Numbered from the stretch's first letter, positions 38,422 to 50,627 are shown. The stretch: 62,229 nucleotides of DNA from Phycisphaerales bacterium (GCA_016741915.1 JACVCS010000012.1:1-62229), one strand, 5' to 3'. Notes: generated by a model from the sequence alone, not told the origin. Numbers and translations are program-made.

Positions 38422-39099
38422 ATGACCAACCCCGCCTCCGTTCTCCACAATGTCACCGTTGCCGCCGTGCTCTCGCTGGGTCTGATGAGCGTCGATCCCT
38501 CGGCGGCCTTCGCTCAACCAAGCTCCACCCAGCCGGCCAAGCCCGCGCCCGGCACAGCCCAGCCCGCACCGACGACCAAGCCGACAACAACGCCTGAGAA
38601 GCCCACCGAGAAGCCGGCAGAGAAACCAACCGCCAAGCCCGCCGAGACCCCGGCCGCACCCACGACCCCCGCCAACCCCTCGGCCCCGGTCAACCCCGCC
38701 GACCAGATCATGAAGGATCTCGAACAGTCGGCCCGCAACCGCGAAGGCACAAACGCCAGCGGCAGCAAGGTTCCCAAGGCCGAGCCGGGGGTTGAGATCC
38801 CCACCGCCAAACTCCTCCGCGAAGGAACGTTCGTCACTTCGAAGCGTGGGCGTATGACCCGCGGCGGCTCGGGTGACTGGCAGATCAACTTCGACGCCGA
38901 CGCTGAGGGACGCATCGACCCGCCGATGGGCCTGATGCCGTGCATGAACCTTCAAGCGATGGAAAAGCTCGTTGAAAAGGGCGGCGACTCGGTAACGTTC
39001 ACCATCTCAGGCCAGGTCTTTCTGTACAAAGGCCGGAACTACCTCCTGCCGACGATGTACATCGTCAACCGCAAGGGTGACCTGAGCCCCGCAGGTTGA
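38422..39099 (+). CDS. Secreted protein with Pro/Thr/Ala/Lys linker
   Basis: 225 aa. An N-terminal signal peptide ends near SAAFAQ (residue 32). Residues about 33-90 are a PTKP/EKPAEKP-type low-complexity stretch, probably a spacer. The C-terminal 120 residues form a compact domain (TFVTSKRGRMTRGGSGDWQI, then VTFTISGQVFLYKGRNYLLP) of unknown family. Located just upstream of ligA (45-bp gap) on the same strand. Function unknown. Confidence 0.7.
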   Translation: MTNPASVLHNVTVAAVLSLGLMSVDPSAAFAQPSSTQPAKPAPGTAQPAPTTKPTTTPEKPTEKPAEKPTAKPAETPAAPTTPANPSAPVNPADQIMKDLEQSARNREGTNASGSKVPKAEPGVEIPTAKLLREGTFVTSKRGRMTRGGSGDWQINFDADAEGRIDPPMGLMPCMNLQAMEKLVEKGGDSVTFTISGQVFLYKGRNYLLPTMYIVNRKGDLSPAG

Positions 39100-41418
<2,319 letters not shown>

Positions 41419-41479
41419 ATCAATCGAAGAGCATTGTTGTTTGGGTTTTGGTACTGTAGATATAGAGGTGGCATCAACA

Positions 41480-41508
41480 GTTGACAGTCTGGATTGATTT
41501 GTGTATAT
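41480..41508 (+). promoter_or_regulatory. Sigma70-like promoter
   Basis: TTGACA (41480-41485), 17-nt spacer, TATATT (41503-41508). It is followed 30 bp later by a good ribosome site (AGGAG, 41538-41542) and ATG 41549. This is the best -35/-10 match I saw in the window. Confidence 0.7.
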
Positions 41509-41548
41509 TCTTACTAAAATGTGCAAGCGAGCAGTATAGGAGTGATAA

Positions 41549-42073
41549 ATGAGCAATAATACATCAGCAAGCAAATTGTCCAGAGCAATCAAAAATGGTC
41601 CGTTGGCGTCTGTTTTTGGTTTAAGAAAGGACGAAACGGTAGCGCTTCGAGAAAGGAGATTGAGTGAAGATCCCGTTTTGATCTATGCTCTAGCTCACTT
41701 TGCAACTCATAACGACGATAAAGACCGAGATACGTGGCTGGAAGTTTGGATCAATCTTGCAGGTGAGCGCGAGGCCGCCGCCGCGGAAGTTGCTCACACC
41801 AGGGATCACAATCCCCCAGGAACACAGGACGAGTTCGGTTTTCCAGACGGAAGTTATAATAATATAGAGCTTACCCTGAAAACAAATGTTATGAAAAAAT
41901 CAGATCTCGCAGGTGCTTGGCTTCAAGTTAGAATACATACGATCGGTAATGATACTTGGCGATTCTCAACGTGGGCTACGCTCGTGTTTTCAGACGGAAC
42001 GAGAATAGAGCAGCCAATGTCGCATCCAGAGACTTTGAATGAGTCGAAAACACAATTTAATCATTACTTCTAG
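41549..42073 (+). CDS. Unknown protein in AT-rich patch
   Basis: 174 aa. No known domain. It has charged helical N-terminal two thirds and a beta-rich C-terminal part (GAWLQVRIHTIGNDTWRF, then WATLVFSDGTRI). No signal peptide or membrane segment. It has a strong AGGAG ribosome site 6 bp before ATG and a promoter upstream. Codon use is clearly more AT-rich than in ligA or gltA, which suggests recent acquisition. It lies next to an insertion sequence remnant. Could be a small accessory or defence-linked protein, but nothing in the sequence proves that. Confidence 0.7.
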   Translation: MSNNTSASKLSRAIKNGPLASVFGLRKDETVALRERRLSEDPVLIYALAHFATHNDDKDRDTWLEVWINLAGEREAAAAEVAHTRDHNPPGTQDEFGFPDGSYNNIELTLKTNVMKKSDLAGAWLQVRIHTIGNDTWRFSTWATLVFSDGTRIEQPMSHPETLNESKTQFNHYF

Positions 42074-42160
42074 ATAGAATTCTGCAGTTCAGGTCGTTTA
42101 CTTGTCGGCAGCCTATGGCGTTGCGTTATTGTAAGTATATATGTTTTTTAAGGGTCATGA

Positions 42161-42833
42161 CTAGCTGCGCGGGTTGTCTCGGCAGAACTTGAACAGGATA
42201 TGGTAGACGCGCTGATCTTGTGGTTGAAGCGGGATTCGCACTCTTTGAGGTGAAGCAGGAAGGTGTGCGGATGCACTTCCCTGAACCGTGCCATCCTTGT
42301 CTTGGCGTAGCCACAGAAACCTTCGATGTCGTTGATATAGTTGCCGCGTGTGGATCGGCTGCTGAACTCGCCCCGCACGTGATCGCAGCGAAAGTGCTTC
42401 TTGTAGCCCATGTCCGCCAGGCCATCGTAGCTCTTGAACCCGTCGGTGAGGATCACCGATCGCAGATCGACCTTGCCACGTATCGCGGCCAGAATCGTGT
42501 GCTTCGAGCAGTCCTCGACGATCTCAGTATAGACCTTGACGTGGCGTTTGCAGATGCCGAAGACGATGGTCTTGCTACCTGCACCCCGGCCGGGTTTTCC
42601 CTTGACACGCCGGGGCCCGAAGTACGACTCGTCGAGTTTGACGTGGGGGCGATCAAGCTCGCACGCCTCGGCCATGCGTTCACGAGGCAAGCCAGCAGGC
42701 GGTTGACGGTGTTGCGGTTCAGGCCGGTGAGCCGTGCGATCTGGACGGCGGCCAGGTCGACCGCCACGTGCCGCAAAAGCCGGCGGAACTGGTGCACTGA
42801 AAGTTGTGAACGGACTACATATCGATTGACCAC
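42161..42833 (-). pseudogene. IS1595-type (ISXO2-like) transposase, two frameshifts
   Basis: The N-terminal helix-turn-helix part (QIARLTGLNRNTVNRLLACL) is in one frame, beginning near 42833. The DDE part is in the next (LDESYFGPRRVKGKPGRGAG, FGICKRHVKVYTEIV, VILTDGFKSYDGL, FCGYAKTRMARFREVHPHTF). The conserved C-terminal stretch (YHILFKFCRDNPRS) ending at TAG 42161 is in a third frame. Two single-base losses, near 42695 and near 42225, explain this. Possible terminal inverted repeats share GTTTAC cores near 42095-42105 and 42833-42840. Most likely inactive. Confidence 0.85.
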
Positions 42834-43002
42834 GTAAACAGCTTATCCCGGAGCGTTCGGTGTGGCTCAGTTGGTCACGAACTTATATATATAACATTTG
42901 TTAAGAAATATGAATTTGCATAGACTTCGGTGTTTGTGATAAATTATTGTTCGCAAAAAGCGACTTGATCTAGCGATTTCGAAGAGTTGGCCTATAATGC
43001 AC

Positions 43003-43030
43003 AAAAGCCCGGCGCACACACACCGGGCTT
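43003..43030 (-). terminator. Terminator of gltA
   Basis: Minus strand AAGCCCGG / CCGGGCTT stem with a 10-nt loop followed by TTGTG. It lies about 25 bp past the gltA stop. Confidence 0.8.
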
Positions 43031-43054
43031 CGTTCGTCTCAACTTAGACTCACC

Positions 43055-44290
43055 TCAACCGTTCCACTTCCGCTCCGCCGGGCCCGTGTAGATGCTCAGC
43101 GGGCGGATCAGCCGGTTGTCGCCGTGCTGTTCCATGATGTGCGCGCACCAGCCCGTGATGCGACTCGCCACGAAGATGGGCGTGTACTGCGGCACCGGGA
43201 TCTTCATCGTGAAATACGTCATCCCGCACGGGAAGTCCACGTTCGGGTGGATGTTCTTCTTGGTGAGCATGATCTTCTGCACCTGCTCGCCGAGCTCGAA
43301 CCACTTCGGCGCCGGCAGACCCCCGAAGGTCCCCGGCAGCGTCGCGGCCATCTTCTTGCCCAGGCCCATGAGGATCCCCGCGCGGTGGTCCCCGTTCTTG
43401 TACACCCGGTGCCCGAAGCCCATGAGCTTGCGCTTGGTGTCGAAGGCCTTCTGCATCCACTCGTCCACCGCGCCGGTGCCGATCCCCTTCTCACCCACCG
43501 ACGCGTAGATCTCCTTGAGCATCTCCATCGCCATCTCGTTCGCACCCCCGTGCAGCGGGCCCTTCAGCGCGCCGATGCCGCCCGCCACCGCGCTGTGCAT
43601 GTCGCTCAGCGTGCCGCTGATCACGCGCGTGGTGAACGTGCTGGCGTTGAACTCGTGCTCGGCGTAGAGGATCAGGCTCACGTCCATCACCCGCGCTTCC
43701 TCCTTGCCGGGCTTCCGCCCCGTCATCATGTACAGCAGGTTCGCCGCGTGAGAGAGCGTCGGATCGCCGCCGAGCTCGCGCCCGATGAGCGCCCGCCCGT
43801 CGATGACGTTCTGCATGTGCCCGACGATGGTGGGGATCTTCGCCAGCAAGCGCTTCGACTTCCGCAGGTTGGCCGCCGCGGAGTTGTCCTGACAGTCCGG
43901 GTCGGTGTGCCCGAGGATGCTCACGGCCGTGCGGAGCACGTCCATCGGCACCGCACGCCCGCTGGCCAGCCACGCCCCGCTGGACTCAACGAAGCTCGTC
44001 ACGGCCGGGTGGAGCGCACGCTCGGCGACAATCTCCGCCTTGAAACGCTCCAGCTCACGCGAGTCGGGCTTGTGCCCCTCGAGCAGAAGGAACGCCACCT
44101 CCTCAAAGGTCGCGTGCTCTGCAAGGTCGTGGATCTCGTACCCGCGGTAGATGAGTTTGTCCTGCTCGATGGAGCAGACGGCCGTCTGTCCGCCGATGAC
44201 CCCCTCAAGCCCCTTCGCGAACGCCGCGGCCTTCTCGGCGTCGTGCGGCTTGCTGGCGGGCTTTGCGGCGGGGGATGTTTGGGTGGTCAT
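43055..44290 (-). CDS. gltA: Citrate synthase
   Basis: 411 aa. Condenses oxaloacetate and acetyl-CoA at the entry to the TCA cycle. The conserved HEFNASTFT is at 212-220, catalytic HGGANE at 247-252 (His 247) and GFGHRVYKNGDHR at 291-303 (His 294). The N-terminal 28 residues are a low-complexity extension. Length and motifs fit the short two-domain or 2-methylcitrate-like type; the substrate preference for acetyl- or propionyl-CoA cannot be judged. No prp genes are adjacent, so citrate synthase is the simpler reading. Confidence 0.94.
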   Translation of the reverse strand: MTTQTSPAAKPASKPHDAEKAAAFAKGLEGVIGGQTAVCSIEQDKLIYRGYEIHDLAEHATFEEVAFLLLEGHKPDSRELERFKAEIVAERALHPAVTSFVESSGAWLASGRAVPMDVLRTAVSILGHTDPDCQDNSAAANLRKSKRLLAKIPTIVGHMQNVIDGRALIGRELGGDPTLSHAANLLYMMTGRKPGKEEARVMDVSLILYAEHEFNASTFTTRVISGTLSDMHSAVAGGIGALKGPLHGGANEMAMEMLKEIYASVGEKGIGTGAVDEWMQKAFDTKRKLMGFGHRVYKNGDHRAGILMGLGKKMAATLPGTFGGLPAPKWFELGEQVQKIMLTKKNIHPNVDFPCGMTYFTMKIPVPQYTPIFVASRITGWCAHIMEQHGDNRLIRPLSIYTGPAERKWNG

Positions 44291-44409
44291 GGTGCGATTT
44301 CCGGTTGGGGTGAGGATGAACGCCCCGGGGACGGGCGGTTCCGGATAATACCCGTGACGCCGACGCGGAACCGCAGGTCGGCACTCTGCGGGGGCCTTGC
44401 AGAATCATT

Positions 44410-44598
44410 TTGCAGCGGCGCAACACTCTGTTGCAGCGGCGCAAAATGTTCCGGGAGGCGTCCCGCAAAGATTTGCAGCCCGGCAAAACCTTCCGGAAGG
44501 CCTCCCGCAAACATTTGCAGCCCGACAAAATGGTCCGGGAGGCGTCCCGGAAAGAATTGCCGCGGCGCAACATCCCGTTGCCGCGGCGCAGAATCGTC
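44410..44598. repeat. 21-bp tandem array of alternating short hairpins
   Basis: Nine consecutive 21-bp units with two alternating types in the core (a 42-bp period). One type is TTGCAGC...GCAAAA, with a TTGC/GCAA stem. The other is CGGGAGGCGTCCCGCAAAGAT, with a GGGA/TCCC stem. Unit starts: 44410, 44431, 44452, 44473, 44494, 44515, 44536, 44557, 44578. Because 21 is a multiple of 3, several frames stay open, giving heptad-like translations that are unlikely to be genes. Confidence 0.85.
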
Positions 44599-44669
44599 CG
44601 TCCACGGCATCGAACCCCGCCGCGGGCTGTCCTACCCCTTCGGCCCAGTGACACCAAACAAAGACCGGT

Positions 44670-44971
44670 TTACCACAGAGTCACGGAGGGCACAGAGGGG
44701 GGAAAAAGGCAAAGGCAGAGAAAGGCGGGGCAGTTGGGAATCGGGAATCGGCAATCGCGGAAAGGGCAGGGGCAATCGGGAATCGGGAATCGGCAATCGC
44801 AGAAAGAGCAGGGGCAATCGGGAATCGGGAATCGGCATTCGCAGAAAGAAATGCGCCGCCCTTTCGTCGGTCGAGTGCGCTTCGAACCCGGTTCACACCG
44901 GTTTCAGTGTGCGGCTTCGCGCTTCAACGCTCCGCGTTTTCATCTCCGCGCCTCTGCGCCTCTGTGGTGAA
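44670..44971. repeat. MITE-like element with inverted CACAGAG ends
   Basis: The left end reads TTTACCACAGAGTCACGGAG (44668-44687). The right end (44945-44971) ends CGCCTCTGTGGTGAA, the near-reverse complement. It encloses the 42-bp direct repeat array and a spacer. The open frames here do not look coding. Related end sequences occur at 59893-59925, 60139-60170, 60541-60580 and 60935-60978. Confidence 0.65.
44736..44850. repeat. Three 42-bp direct repeats of the GGGAATCGG family
   Basis: Units start at 44736, 44778 and 44820. Each reads GGGAATCGGGAATCGGCAAT followed by CGCAGAAAGAGCAGG-like bases (first unit CGCGGAAAGGGCAGG). Only the direct orientation is present here, unlike the paired arms at 20687-20800 and 60623-60862. 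Confidence 0.85.
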
Positions 44972-44998
44972 CGCCTTTTCCCCAAGCCCAACCGCCCA

Positions 44999-47900
44999 TC
45001 ACGCCTCGCTCTTGTTCACCGCCGCGTTCTCGCTGAGCAGGCCCGCCAGCCCGCGCCGCAGCGGGCCGACCTTGCCGCCGCCGGGCTTGCCGCCGTCGGC
45101 GTTCTCCGTGCTTCCGCGCCTCGCCGCTTCGCCGCCGGGCTCGATCTCCGCCACCGCCACACCGCCCGCGTCGGTCTGTGTGGATTCGTCCTCGCCGCGC
45201 CGCGCCGCCGCCGCACGCGCAACCGTGCTCGCCGCGCCGCCGCGCCCGCCTTGCGTGCTCTCGCTCTCGGGCTTGATGCGCCCGTCGGGCCCGACCTGGT
45301 CGATCTTGACCGCCACACGCTTGCTGACGCCTCTTTCCTGCATGGTGACGCCGTAGAGCTGGTCCCCTTCGTGCATCGTCCGCTTGTGGTGGGTGATGAC
45401 GATGAAGCTGGAAAGATCCGTGAACTGCCGGACGACCTTGCAGAAGCGGTCGACGTTCGCGTCGTCGAGGGCCGCGTCCACTTCGTCGAGCACGCAGAAG
45501 CACGCCGGCTTGCTGCGGAAGATGCTCATGAGCAGGGCCACCGCCGTCATGCTCTTCTCACCACCGGAGAGCTGGCTGATGCTCCGCGGCTCTTTGCCCG
45601 GCGGCTTGGCGATGATCTCGATCCCGCTCTCCAGCCAGTCCGTCTCGCCCGTCTCGACGCCGTCCTTCACCAGCGGCATGAGCTTCACCTCCGCCTTACC
45701 GCCGCCGAAGAGCTTCCTGAACATCCCCCCTTCGCCCGCGAAGTGCTCGCTCACCTGCTCAAAGGTTTTCTTAAACCGCTCGCGGCTGGCGATGTTGAGC
45801 TGCTCAATCAGCTCACGGAGGTCCTTGCTGGCGCTGTCGAGATCGGCCACTTGGGCCGCGAGCTCCTCGTTCTTCCCCGCGAGCAGGTTCTCTTCTTCGA
45901 TCGCGTCGAGGTTGACGTTGCCGAGCTGCTTGATCTGCGACTTCAACTCGTCCACGCGCGCGGTCGCCACCTCCGAATCAACCTTCACCACGCGCACCCG
46001 CTCGGCGGACGTGCCGTCGATCGCGCCGTCCTCGACAACGCTTTCGCCTGTGTTGGCCCGGGTCTCCCCCGCCGCCGCGCCACGAGCGCCGTCCCCGCGC
46101 GCCGCGGGCGCTACCTCAACAAAGATCTGCGCGTACTCGGCGTGCAGCTCCGCGAGCTTCTCGCCAAGCTCCTCACCCGCCCGCTCCTCGAGCGCCTCAC
46201 GCTTGACCTCCGCCTCGCGCTTGGCCACTTCCAGGCTGTGCCAGTCGCGCTCCACGTGCGCGGCCTTCTCCCGCGCGATGACCAGCACCTCGCCGATACG
46301 CCCGCTGCTCATCGTCACCTCCGACAGCACGCCGGAGAGGTCTTTCTCACGCTTGAGCGCTTCCTCACCCTGGAGTTTCGCTTCCTCCGCCTCACGCTGG
46401 CTCCGCGCCATCGTCTCGTTGTGCTCAACCAGCCCCGCCTCCGCCGTCTTCACCGCCTGCTCAAGGTGCATCAGCCGACGCCGCTGGTCCGCCTCGGCCT
46501 GCTCCAGCCGCTGACGCTCGCGACGCGACGATGAAAGCTGCTCGGCGAGCCTTCCCACCCGCACCTTCGCCTGCGTCATCGCCTCGGCGGAGGTTTCCAT
46601 CTCCGCCATCACCGCCGCCAGCTCGCTTTCCATCGCCCGGCAGGCCTCGCTCTGCTCCGTATAGAGCCGCCCGAGCCGCTCCGCCTTGCCCGTCAGTTCG
46701 TTCCGCTCGCTCTCCAGCGCCGCCGAACGCTCGGTGAGCTGCGCGATCTCCTCGCCCAGCACCGTCCGCTCGCGCTCGAGCCGCTCACCCTCGCGCGTGA
46801 GCTGCTCCAGCCGGCTTTCGCCCTGATCCAAAGCCCGCCGCTGCGTGGAAAGCTCGGAGCGCGCCGAGGCCAGGCTCTCGCCGATCCGCGCCGCCTCGCC
46901 GTCCACCGCCTGCAAGGCCGCACGCTCGCCCGTCACCACGCCCGACAGTTCCGCCGCCTGCGCTTCGAGCGTTTCCAGCTCGCTGCGCCGCTGCAGCACG
47001 CCCGGGGCCGAGCCCGTGCTGCCCCCTTCCTCTTCGGTACCGATCGGACCGGCGAAGACACGCCCGTCGGGCTCGATCACCAGCCCGCCGCCGGGCTTCC
47101 CCTCGCCGCCGGTCACGCCGGTGACAAAGCGGGCGCCACTCTCGCCGCGGGCGCTGAGCACCGCCGAGGCCATCATCGCCGCGTCCAGATCGCGCACCAG
47201 GTACGTCCGGCCCAGCAACCGATCGAGCACACGCTCAACCGCTGCCGCATCGCTTTCGTTCGCCGCGTCCGTCGCACCCTCCGCCGCAGCGCCGCTCCGC
47301 CGCGCCCGCACCAGCCCGCGCACGCACACCGCACCGGGGATCTCGATGCTCGCCAAGTTCTCCACCGCCGCAACACTGTGCGCACCTTCGCCCGCGTCGC
47401 CGCCCTCCGATGACTCCGCCGTCTCCACCCCGTCAACAACCGTCACCTCCGCCGCGACCTCACCCCGGCTCAGCGGCGCCGCGCTCATGAACACCACCCG
47501 CCCGCTGAGCGTCGCAAGCGCCCCGTCGCCCGGCATCTCCGCCAGCGTCCGCACCACCAGCGCCTGCAGCCGACCACCCAGCGCCAGCTCCACCGTCGCC
47601 GCGTGCTCGCCGTCGGTCTCGATCAGGTCGCTCAAAACCCCGCGCACCCCGGCGAAGGGCCCCTCCGCCCCGCCGCTCTGCGCGCTCGACAAGACCTGCT
47701 TGACCGCCTGCCCAAGCCCCGCTCGGCTCGTGACGAGCTCCTTCAGCGTCGCCCGCCGACCGTCCACCCGCGCCAGCCTCTGCTCAAGCTCCGCCAGCCG
47801 CTCCGCCCGCGCCCGCCGATCGCTCGCGAGCGTCCCCGCCGTCTCGGTGAGTTCCTTCAGCCGCTGATCCAGCCCCGCCACCGCCCCGCGTCCCTGTTCA

Positions 47901-49429
47901 ACGGTCTTCTCAAGCGTCGAACGCTGCTCCGCCAGCCGCGCCCGCTCCGCCTGATTCCCCGTGGCGCGTGAGCCGAGCTTGCCAAGCTGATCCGCCAAAA
48001 CCGCCGCCCGCCGTTGATCCTGATCCACCGCCGCCATAATCGCCGCACGCTCGCGGTCGATGTTCGCCGCCGTCGTGCGCTTCTGCCCAAGCTCCCCGCG
48101 CATCACGCTGATGCGGTCGCTCACCGCAGCCCGCGCCGTCCCCAACTCCGCCAGCTCACGCTCACCGTCGGCCAGTTGCTTCGTCAGCGCCTCGATCTGC
48201 ACCGTCGCCGCCTCGGTGGCGTTCTGGATCGCGTCGATCTGCTCGCCGATCTCGCTGAGCGCACGCTGATCGCGCTCCAGCGCCTGACGCGTCTGCGCCG
48301 AAGCGTTCTCCGCCGAGCGCCGCCGCTGGTGCGCCGACTGCTCGCGGTGCGTAGCTTCCTGCCGCGCCGCCTCCGCACGCCGCAGATCGTCGGCCACCTC
48401 GTGTCGCTTGATCTCCGCTTCCTGCCGCGCCGCCTCAAGCTGCGCCAGCTGCTCCGCCGCCTGCGTCCGCTCAACACTCAGCTCCGCCAACCGGCTCGTC
48501 AGCCCGCGCAGCCGCTCGTGCAGATCGTCGAACTGATCCAGCGCCAGCACCAGCCGAAGCGCCCGCAGCTCTTCATCGAGCACCTTGAACTTCCGCGCCC
48601 GCTCCGCCTGCCCCTTGACGATCCGCAGCCGCCGCTCCGTCGAGTCAAGCTGCTCCCGGCAGCGCACCAGGTTCGTATCCGTCCGCTCCAGCTTCCGCTC
48701 CGCCTCCGCCTTCCGTTGACGGTACTTCGCCACCCCCGCGGCTTCCTCAAAGACCGTCCGCCGCTCCATGGGCGAAGCCAGCAGCATCGCGTCGACCTTC
48801 CCCTGCTCGATGATCGAATACGCGTCCGCACCCACGCCCGTATCCAGGAACAACTCGCGGATGTCCTTCAGCCGCGCTTTGCGCCCATTGATCAGGTACT
48901 CGCTGCCGCCGTCGCGGTACAGCCGCCGCTCGATCTCCACCGTATCGGCATCCACGGGCAGCGCCCGCCGCGAGCGCACGCTGAAGTCCAGCACGCTGGA
49001 CTCGATATCCGCGTTCACCTCGGGCTTGGTCTCCTCGGCCGCCGCTTCGACAACAGCCGTCTCCGAAGCCACCGCCACCGCCGCACCCGAAGCCTCCCCG
49101 CCGCCTTCACCCTCAACCGCCTTGACCTCAACCGTGTGCGCCGAGGGAGAAACCGGCTTCTCGATGATCGGGTTCGCAAACGTCAGCGCCACGCTCGCCA
49201 TCCCCAGCGGCTTGCGCCCCGCGCTCCCCGCGAAGATCACGTCGATCATCTCCTGCCCGCGCAGGCTCTTGCTCGAGCGCTCACCCAGCACCCACTTGAT
49301 CGCGTCCACGACGTTGCTCTTGCCGCAGCCGTTCGGGCCGACAATCGCCGTGATCGGATCGTCGAAGTGGAACTCCGTCTTGTCCGCGAAGCTCTTAAAA
49401 CCCGTCAGCGTGAGCTTGGTCAACCGCAT
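44999..49429 (-). CDS. smc: Chromosome segregation ATPase SMC
   Basis: 1476 aa from ATG 49429, longer than the usual 1170-1200. Walker [21 protein letters not shown] at 31-50, signature [14 protein letters not shown] and Walker [15 protein letters not shown] near the C-terminus. In between are two long coiled-coil arms and a hinge ([20 protein letters not shown]). Two extras stand out: an Ala/Glu/Val-rich insertion in the N-terminal ATPase head (about residues 88-155) and a roughly 100-aa Ala/Gly-rich C-terminal tail after the Walker B region. scpA and scpB are not in the window. It organises the chromosome for segregation. Confidence 0.96.
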   Translation of the reverse strand: MRLTKLTLTGFKSFADKTEFHFDDPITAIVGPNGCGKSNVVDAIKWVLGERSSKSLRGQEMIDVIFAGSAGRKPLGMASVALTFANPIIEKPVSPSAHTVEVKAVEGEGGGEASGAAVAVASETAVVEAAAEETKPEVNADIESSVLDFSVRSRRALPVDADTVEIERRLYRDGGSEYLINGRKARLKDIRELFLDTGVGADAYSIIEQGKVDAMLLASPMERRTVFEEAAGVAKYRQRKAEAERKLERTDTNLVRCREQLDSTERRLRIVKGQAERARKFKVLDEELRALRLVLALDQFDDLHERLRGLTSRLAELSVERTQAAEQLAQLEAARQEAEIKRHEVADDLRRAEAARQEATHREQSAHQRRRSAENASAQTRQALERDQRALSEIGEQIDAIQNATEAATVQIEALTKQLADGERELAELGTARAAVSDRISVMRGELGQKRTTAANIDRERAAIMAAVDQDQRRAAVLADQLGKLGSRATGNQAERARLAEQRSTLEKTVEQGRGAVAGLDQRLKELTETAGTLASDRRARAERLAELEQRLARVDGRRATLKELVTSRAGLGQAVKQVLSSAQSGGAEGPFAGVRGVLSDLIETDGEHAATVELALGGRLQALVVRTLAEMPGDGALATLSGRVVFMSAAPLSRGEVAAEVTVVDGVETAESSEGGDAGEGAHSVAAVENLASIEIPGAVCVRGLVRARRSGAAAEGATDAANESDAAAVERVLDRLLGRTYLVRDLDAAMMASAVLSARGESGARFVTGVTGGEGKPGGGLVIEPDGRVFAGPIGTEEEGGSTGSAPGVLQRRSELETLEAQAAELSGVVTGERAALQAVDGEAARIGESLASARSELSTQRRALDQGESRLEQLTREGERLERERTVLGEEIAQLTERSAALESERNELTGKAERLGRLYTEQSEACRAMESELAAVMAEMETSAEAMTQAKVRVGRLAEQLSSSRRERQRLEQAEADQRRRLMHLEQAVKTAEAGLVEHNETMARSQREAEEAKLQGEEALKREKDLSGVLSEVTMSSGRIGEVLVIAREKAAHVERDWHSLEVAKREAEVKREALEERAGEELGEKLAELHAEYAQIFVEVAPAARGDGARGAAAGETRANTGESVVEDGAIDGTSAERVRVVKVDSEVATARVDELKSQIKQLGNVNLDAIEEENLLAGKNEELAAQVADLDSASKDLRELIEQLNIASRERFKKTFEQVSEHFAGEGGMFRKLFGGGKAEVKLMPLVKDGVETGETDWLESGIEIIAKPPGKEPRSISQLSGGEKSMTAVALLMSIFRSKPACFCVLDEVDAALDDANVDRFCKVVRQFTDLSSFIVITHHKRTMHEGDQLYGVTMQERGVSKRVAVKIDQVGPDGRIKPESESTQGGRGGAASTVARAAAARRGEDESTQTDAGGVAVAEIEPGGEAARRGSTENADGGKPGGGKVGPLRRGLAGLLSENAAVNKSEA

Positions 49430-49816
49430 GCCTGCGAAACCTCCTGTCCGCTCCGAGGCGCAGCCGATCAATCGGCCGCACCCGGCGTCCATCCATGGAC
49501 CGCGTCTTGCCCAGCTTACCAGCCGGAAATCCGCGTCCAAAGGCCAATCTCACAGTATCTGGTCCCCGCCGCGCCGAATCAAACCGCACCCCCTGTCGGT
49601 TGTGGTGGAATCTTCTTCACCCACAACCAATAGGCGCCGCATCAGAACCCGACGTTTCTCCATTTCTCGGTCGCTCCACAACCCGAGAACCTGAATTTGG
49701 GGCCAACCAGGCGGTAAATCCGGTGACTTCACTGGCCTCAACCCGCATTGCCCGTATCTTCGTTACGGGTTTACCCCCCTCCGGCATTCTCCGGAGTGGA
49801 ATCTGTGGAGAGAGAT
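49430..49816. other. 387-bp gene-free region between smc and the first PTPG-tail protein
   Basis: Divergent promoters are expected here. Two short hairpins lie just upstream of the secreted protein gene: CCCGTA-TCTTCGT-TACGGG (49751-49769) and CTCCGG-CATTCT-CCGGAG (about 49781-49798). No gene or known riboswitch seen. Confidence 0.45.
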
Positions 49817-50557
49817 ATGAAATCAGTCCTTGCCGCCTCAACCGTTCTGCTCGCCCTCGCGGGCTCGTCCTTCGGCCAGCTCGTTCCCTCGGGCGTTACC
49901 GAAGCCTCAGGCCTGAACACCGTGCTGCGCAACGCGCCGCGCACGTACCAGGCCTATTACCACCAGAGCAACTTCGCCTCCGTCACCGCGCCCACAACCC
50001 TGACCGGGCTGCAGTTCCGTCTCTTTGCAAACTCGACTCAGAACGGTGTGGGTGCCGCGCCCTCTTGGCCCGCCACCAACCAGACCTTCTCGAACTACAC
50101 CATCATGCTGGGTCAGCCCAGCGCCGCGATCAACACCGCCGGTGAGATTCCAAACACCACCACGTCATTCGCCGCGAACATGGTCAACGCCGTGACGGTC
50201 TACAACGCCGCGCTGACCATCACCGCGGGCTCGTTCCTCAACGACGGCACCACCACGACCCCCGCTTCGTGGGGCCTGACCATCAACTTCTCCACCCCGT
50301 ATACCTACAACCCCGGTGACGGGCTCATGCTCTACATCAGCCACACGGGCTACACCGGCGGCGCGCCGCAGCCCTTCTTCGCCGTCGGCAACTTCGCGGC
50401 CAACGTCGCCGACGCGGTTTCCTCCACCGCCGGCGCAAACGCGACCACCCCCGGCGGCTTCAGCAGCCCCATGATCGTTCAGTTCATCCCCACGCCCGGC
50501 GCGATGGCCATGCTGGGCCTTGGCGGCCTCGCCGCCGCTCGCCGTCGTCGCGCGTAA
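49817..50557 (+). CDS. Secreted protein with PTPG/ARRRRA C-terminal sorting tail
   Basis: 246 aa from ATG 49817, with GGAGAGAG upstream. Signal peptide at about 1-20 (ends SSFGQ). The body is Thr/Asn/Ala-rich and beta-like with no recognised enzyme motif. The C-terminus is FIPTPGAMAMLGLGGLAAAR then RRRA: a PTPG motif, a hydrophobic segment and a basic cluster, which is the Phycisphaerae version of PEP-CTERM sorting signals. Such tails are processed by an exosortase-type enzyme, none of which is in the window. A perfect terminator follows. Confidence 0.85.
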   Translation: MKSVLAASTVLLALAGSSFGQLVPSGVTEASGLNTVLRNAPRTYQAYYHQSNFASVTAPTTLTGLQFRLFANSTQNGVGAAPSWPATNQTFSNYTIMLGQPSAAINTAGEIPNTTTSFAANMVNAVTVYNAALTITAGSFLNDGTTTTPASWGLTINFSTPYTYNPGDGLMLYISHTGYTGGAPQPFFAVGNFAANVADAVSSTAGANATTPGGFSSPMIVQFIPTPGAMAMLGLGGLAAARRRRA

Positions 50558-50592
50558 GCCCGCTTCCCGGTCAAAAAAACTCAGAATCCACG

Positions 50593-50627
50593 CGCCAGCC
50601 CGGGTACATTCCCCGGGCTGGCGTTTT
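50593..50627 (+). terminator. Terminator after the first PTPG-tail protein
   Basis: Perfect 12-bp stem CGCCAGCCCGGG / CCCGGGCTGGCG with a 7-nt loop followed by TTTT. Confidence 0.88.

Larger units (their letters stand above)
41419..43054. other. AT-rich accessory patch between ligA and gltA
   Basis: The composition shifts visibly to AT-rich right after the ligA stop, then back to GC-rich before gltA. It contains a sigma70-like promoter (41480-41508), an unknown gene (41549-42073), a decayed IS1595-type transposase (42161-42833) and an AT-rich tail (about 42870-42990) with no gene. The transposase itself is GC-richer than its flanks, so the parts may have come from different sources. Confidence 0.75.

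Noticed and set aside
44410-44850. CRISPR array
   Set aside because: Units are directly adjacent (21 and 42 bp) with no unique spacers, and no cas genes are near.
44397-44970. Open frames with heptad repeats in the 21-bp array
   Set aside because: A 21-bp period keeps several frames open on both strands; the best frame starts with TTG and has no ribosome site or family.
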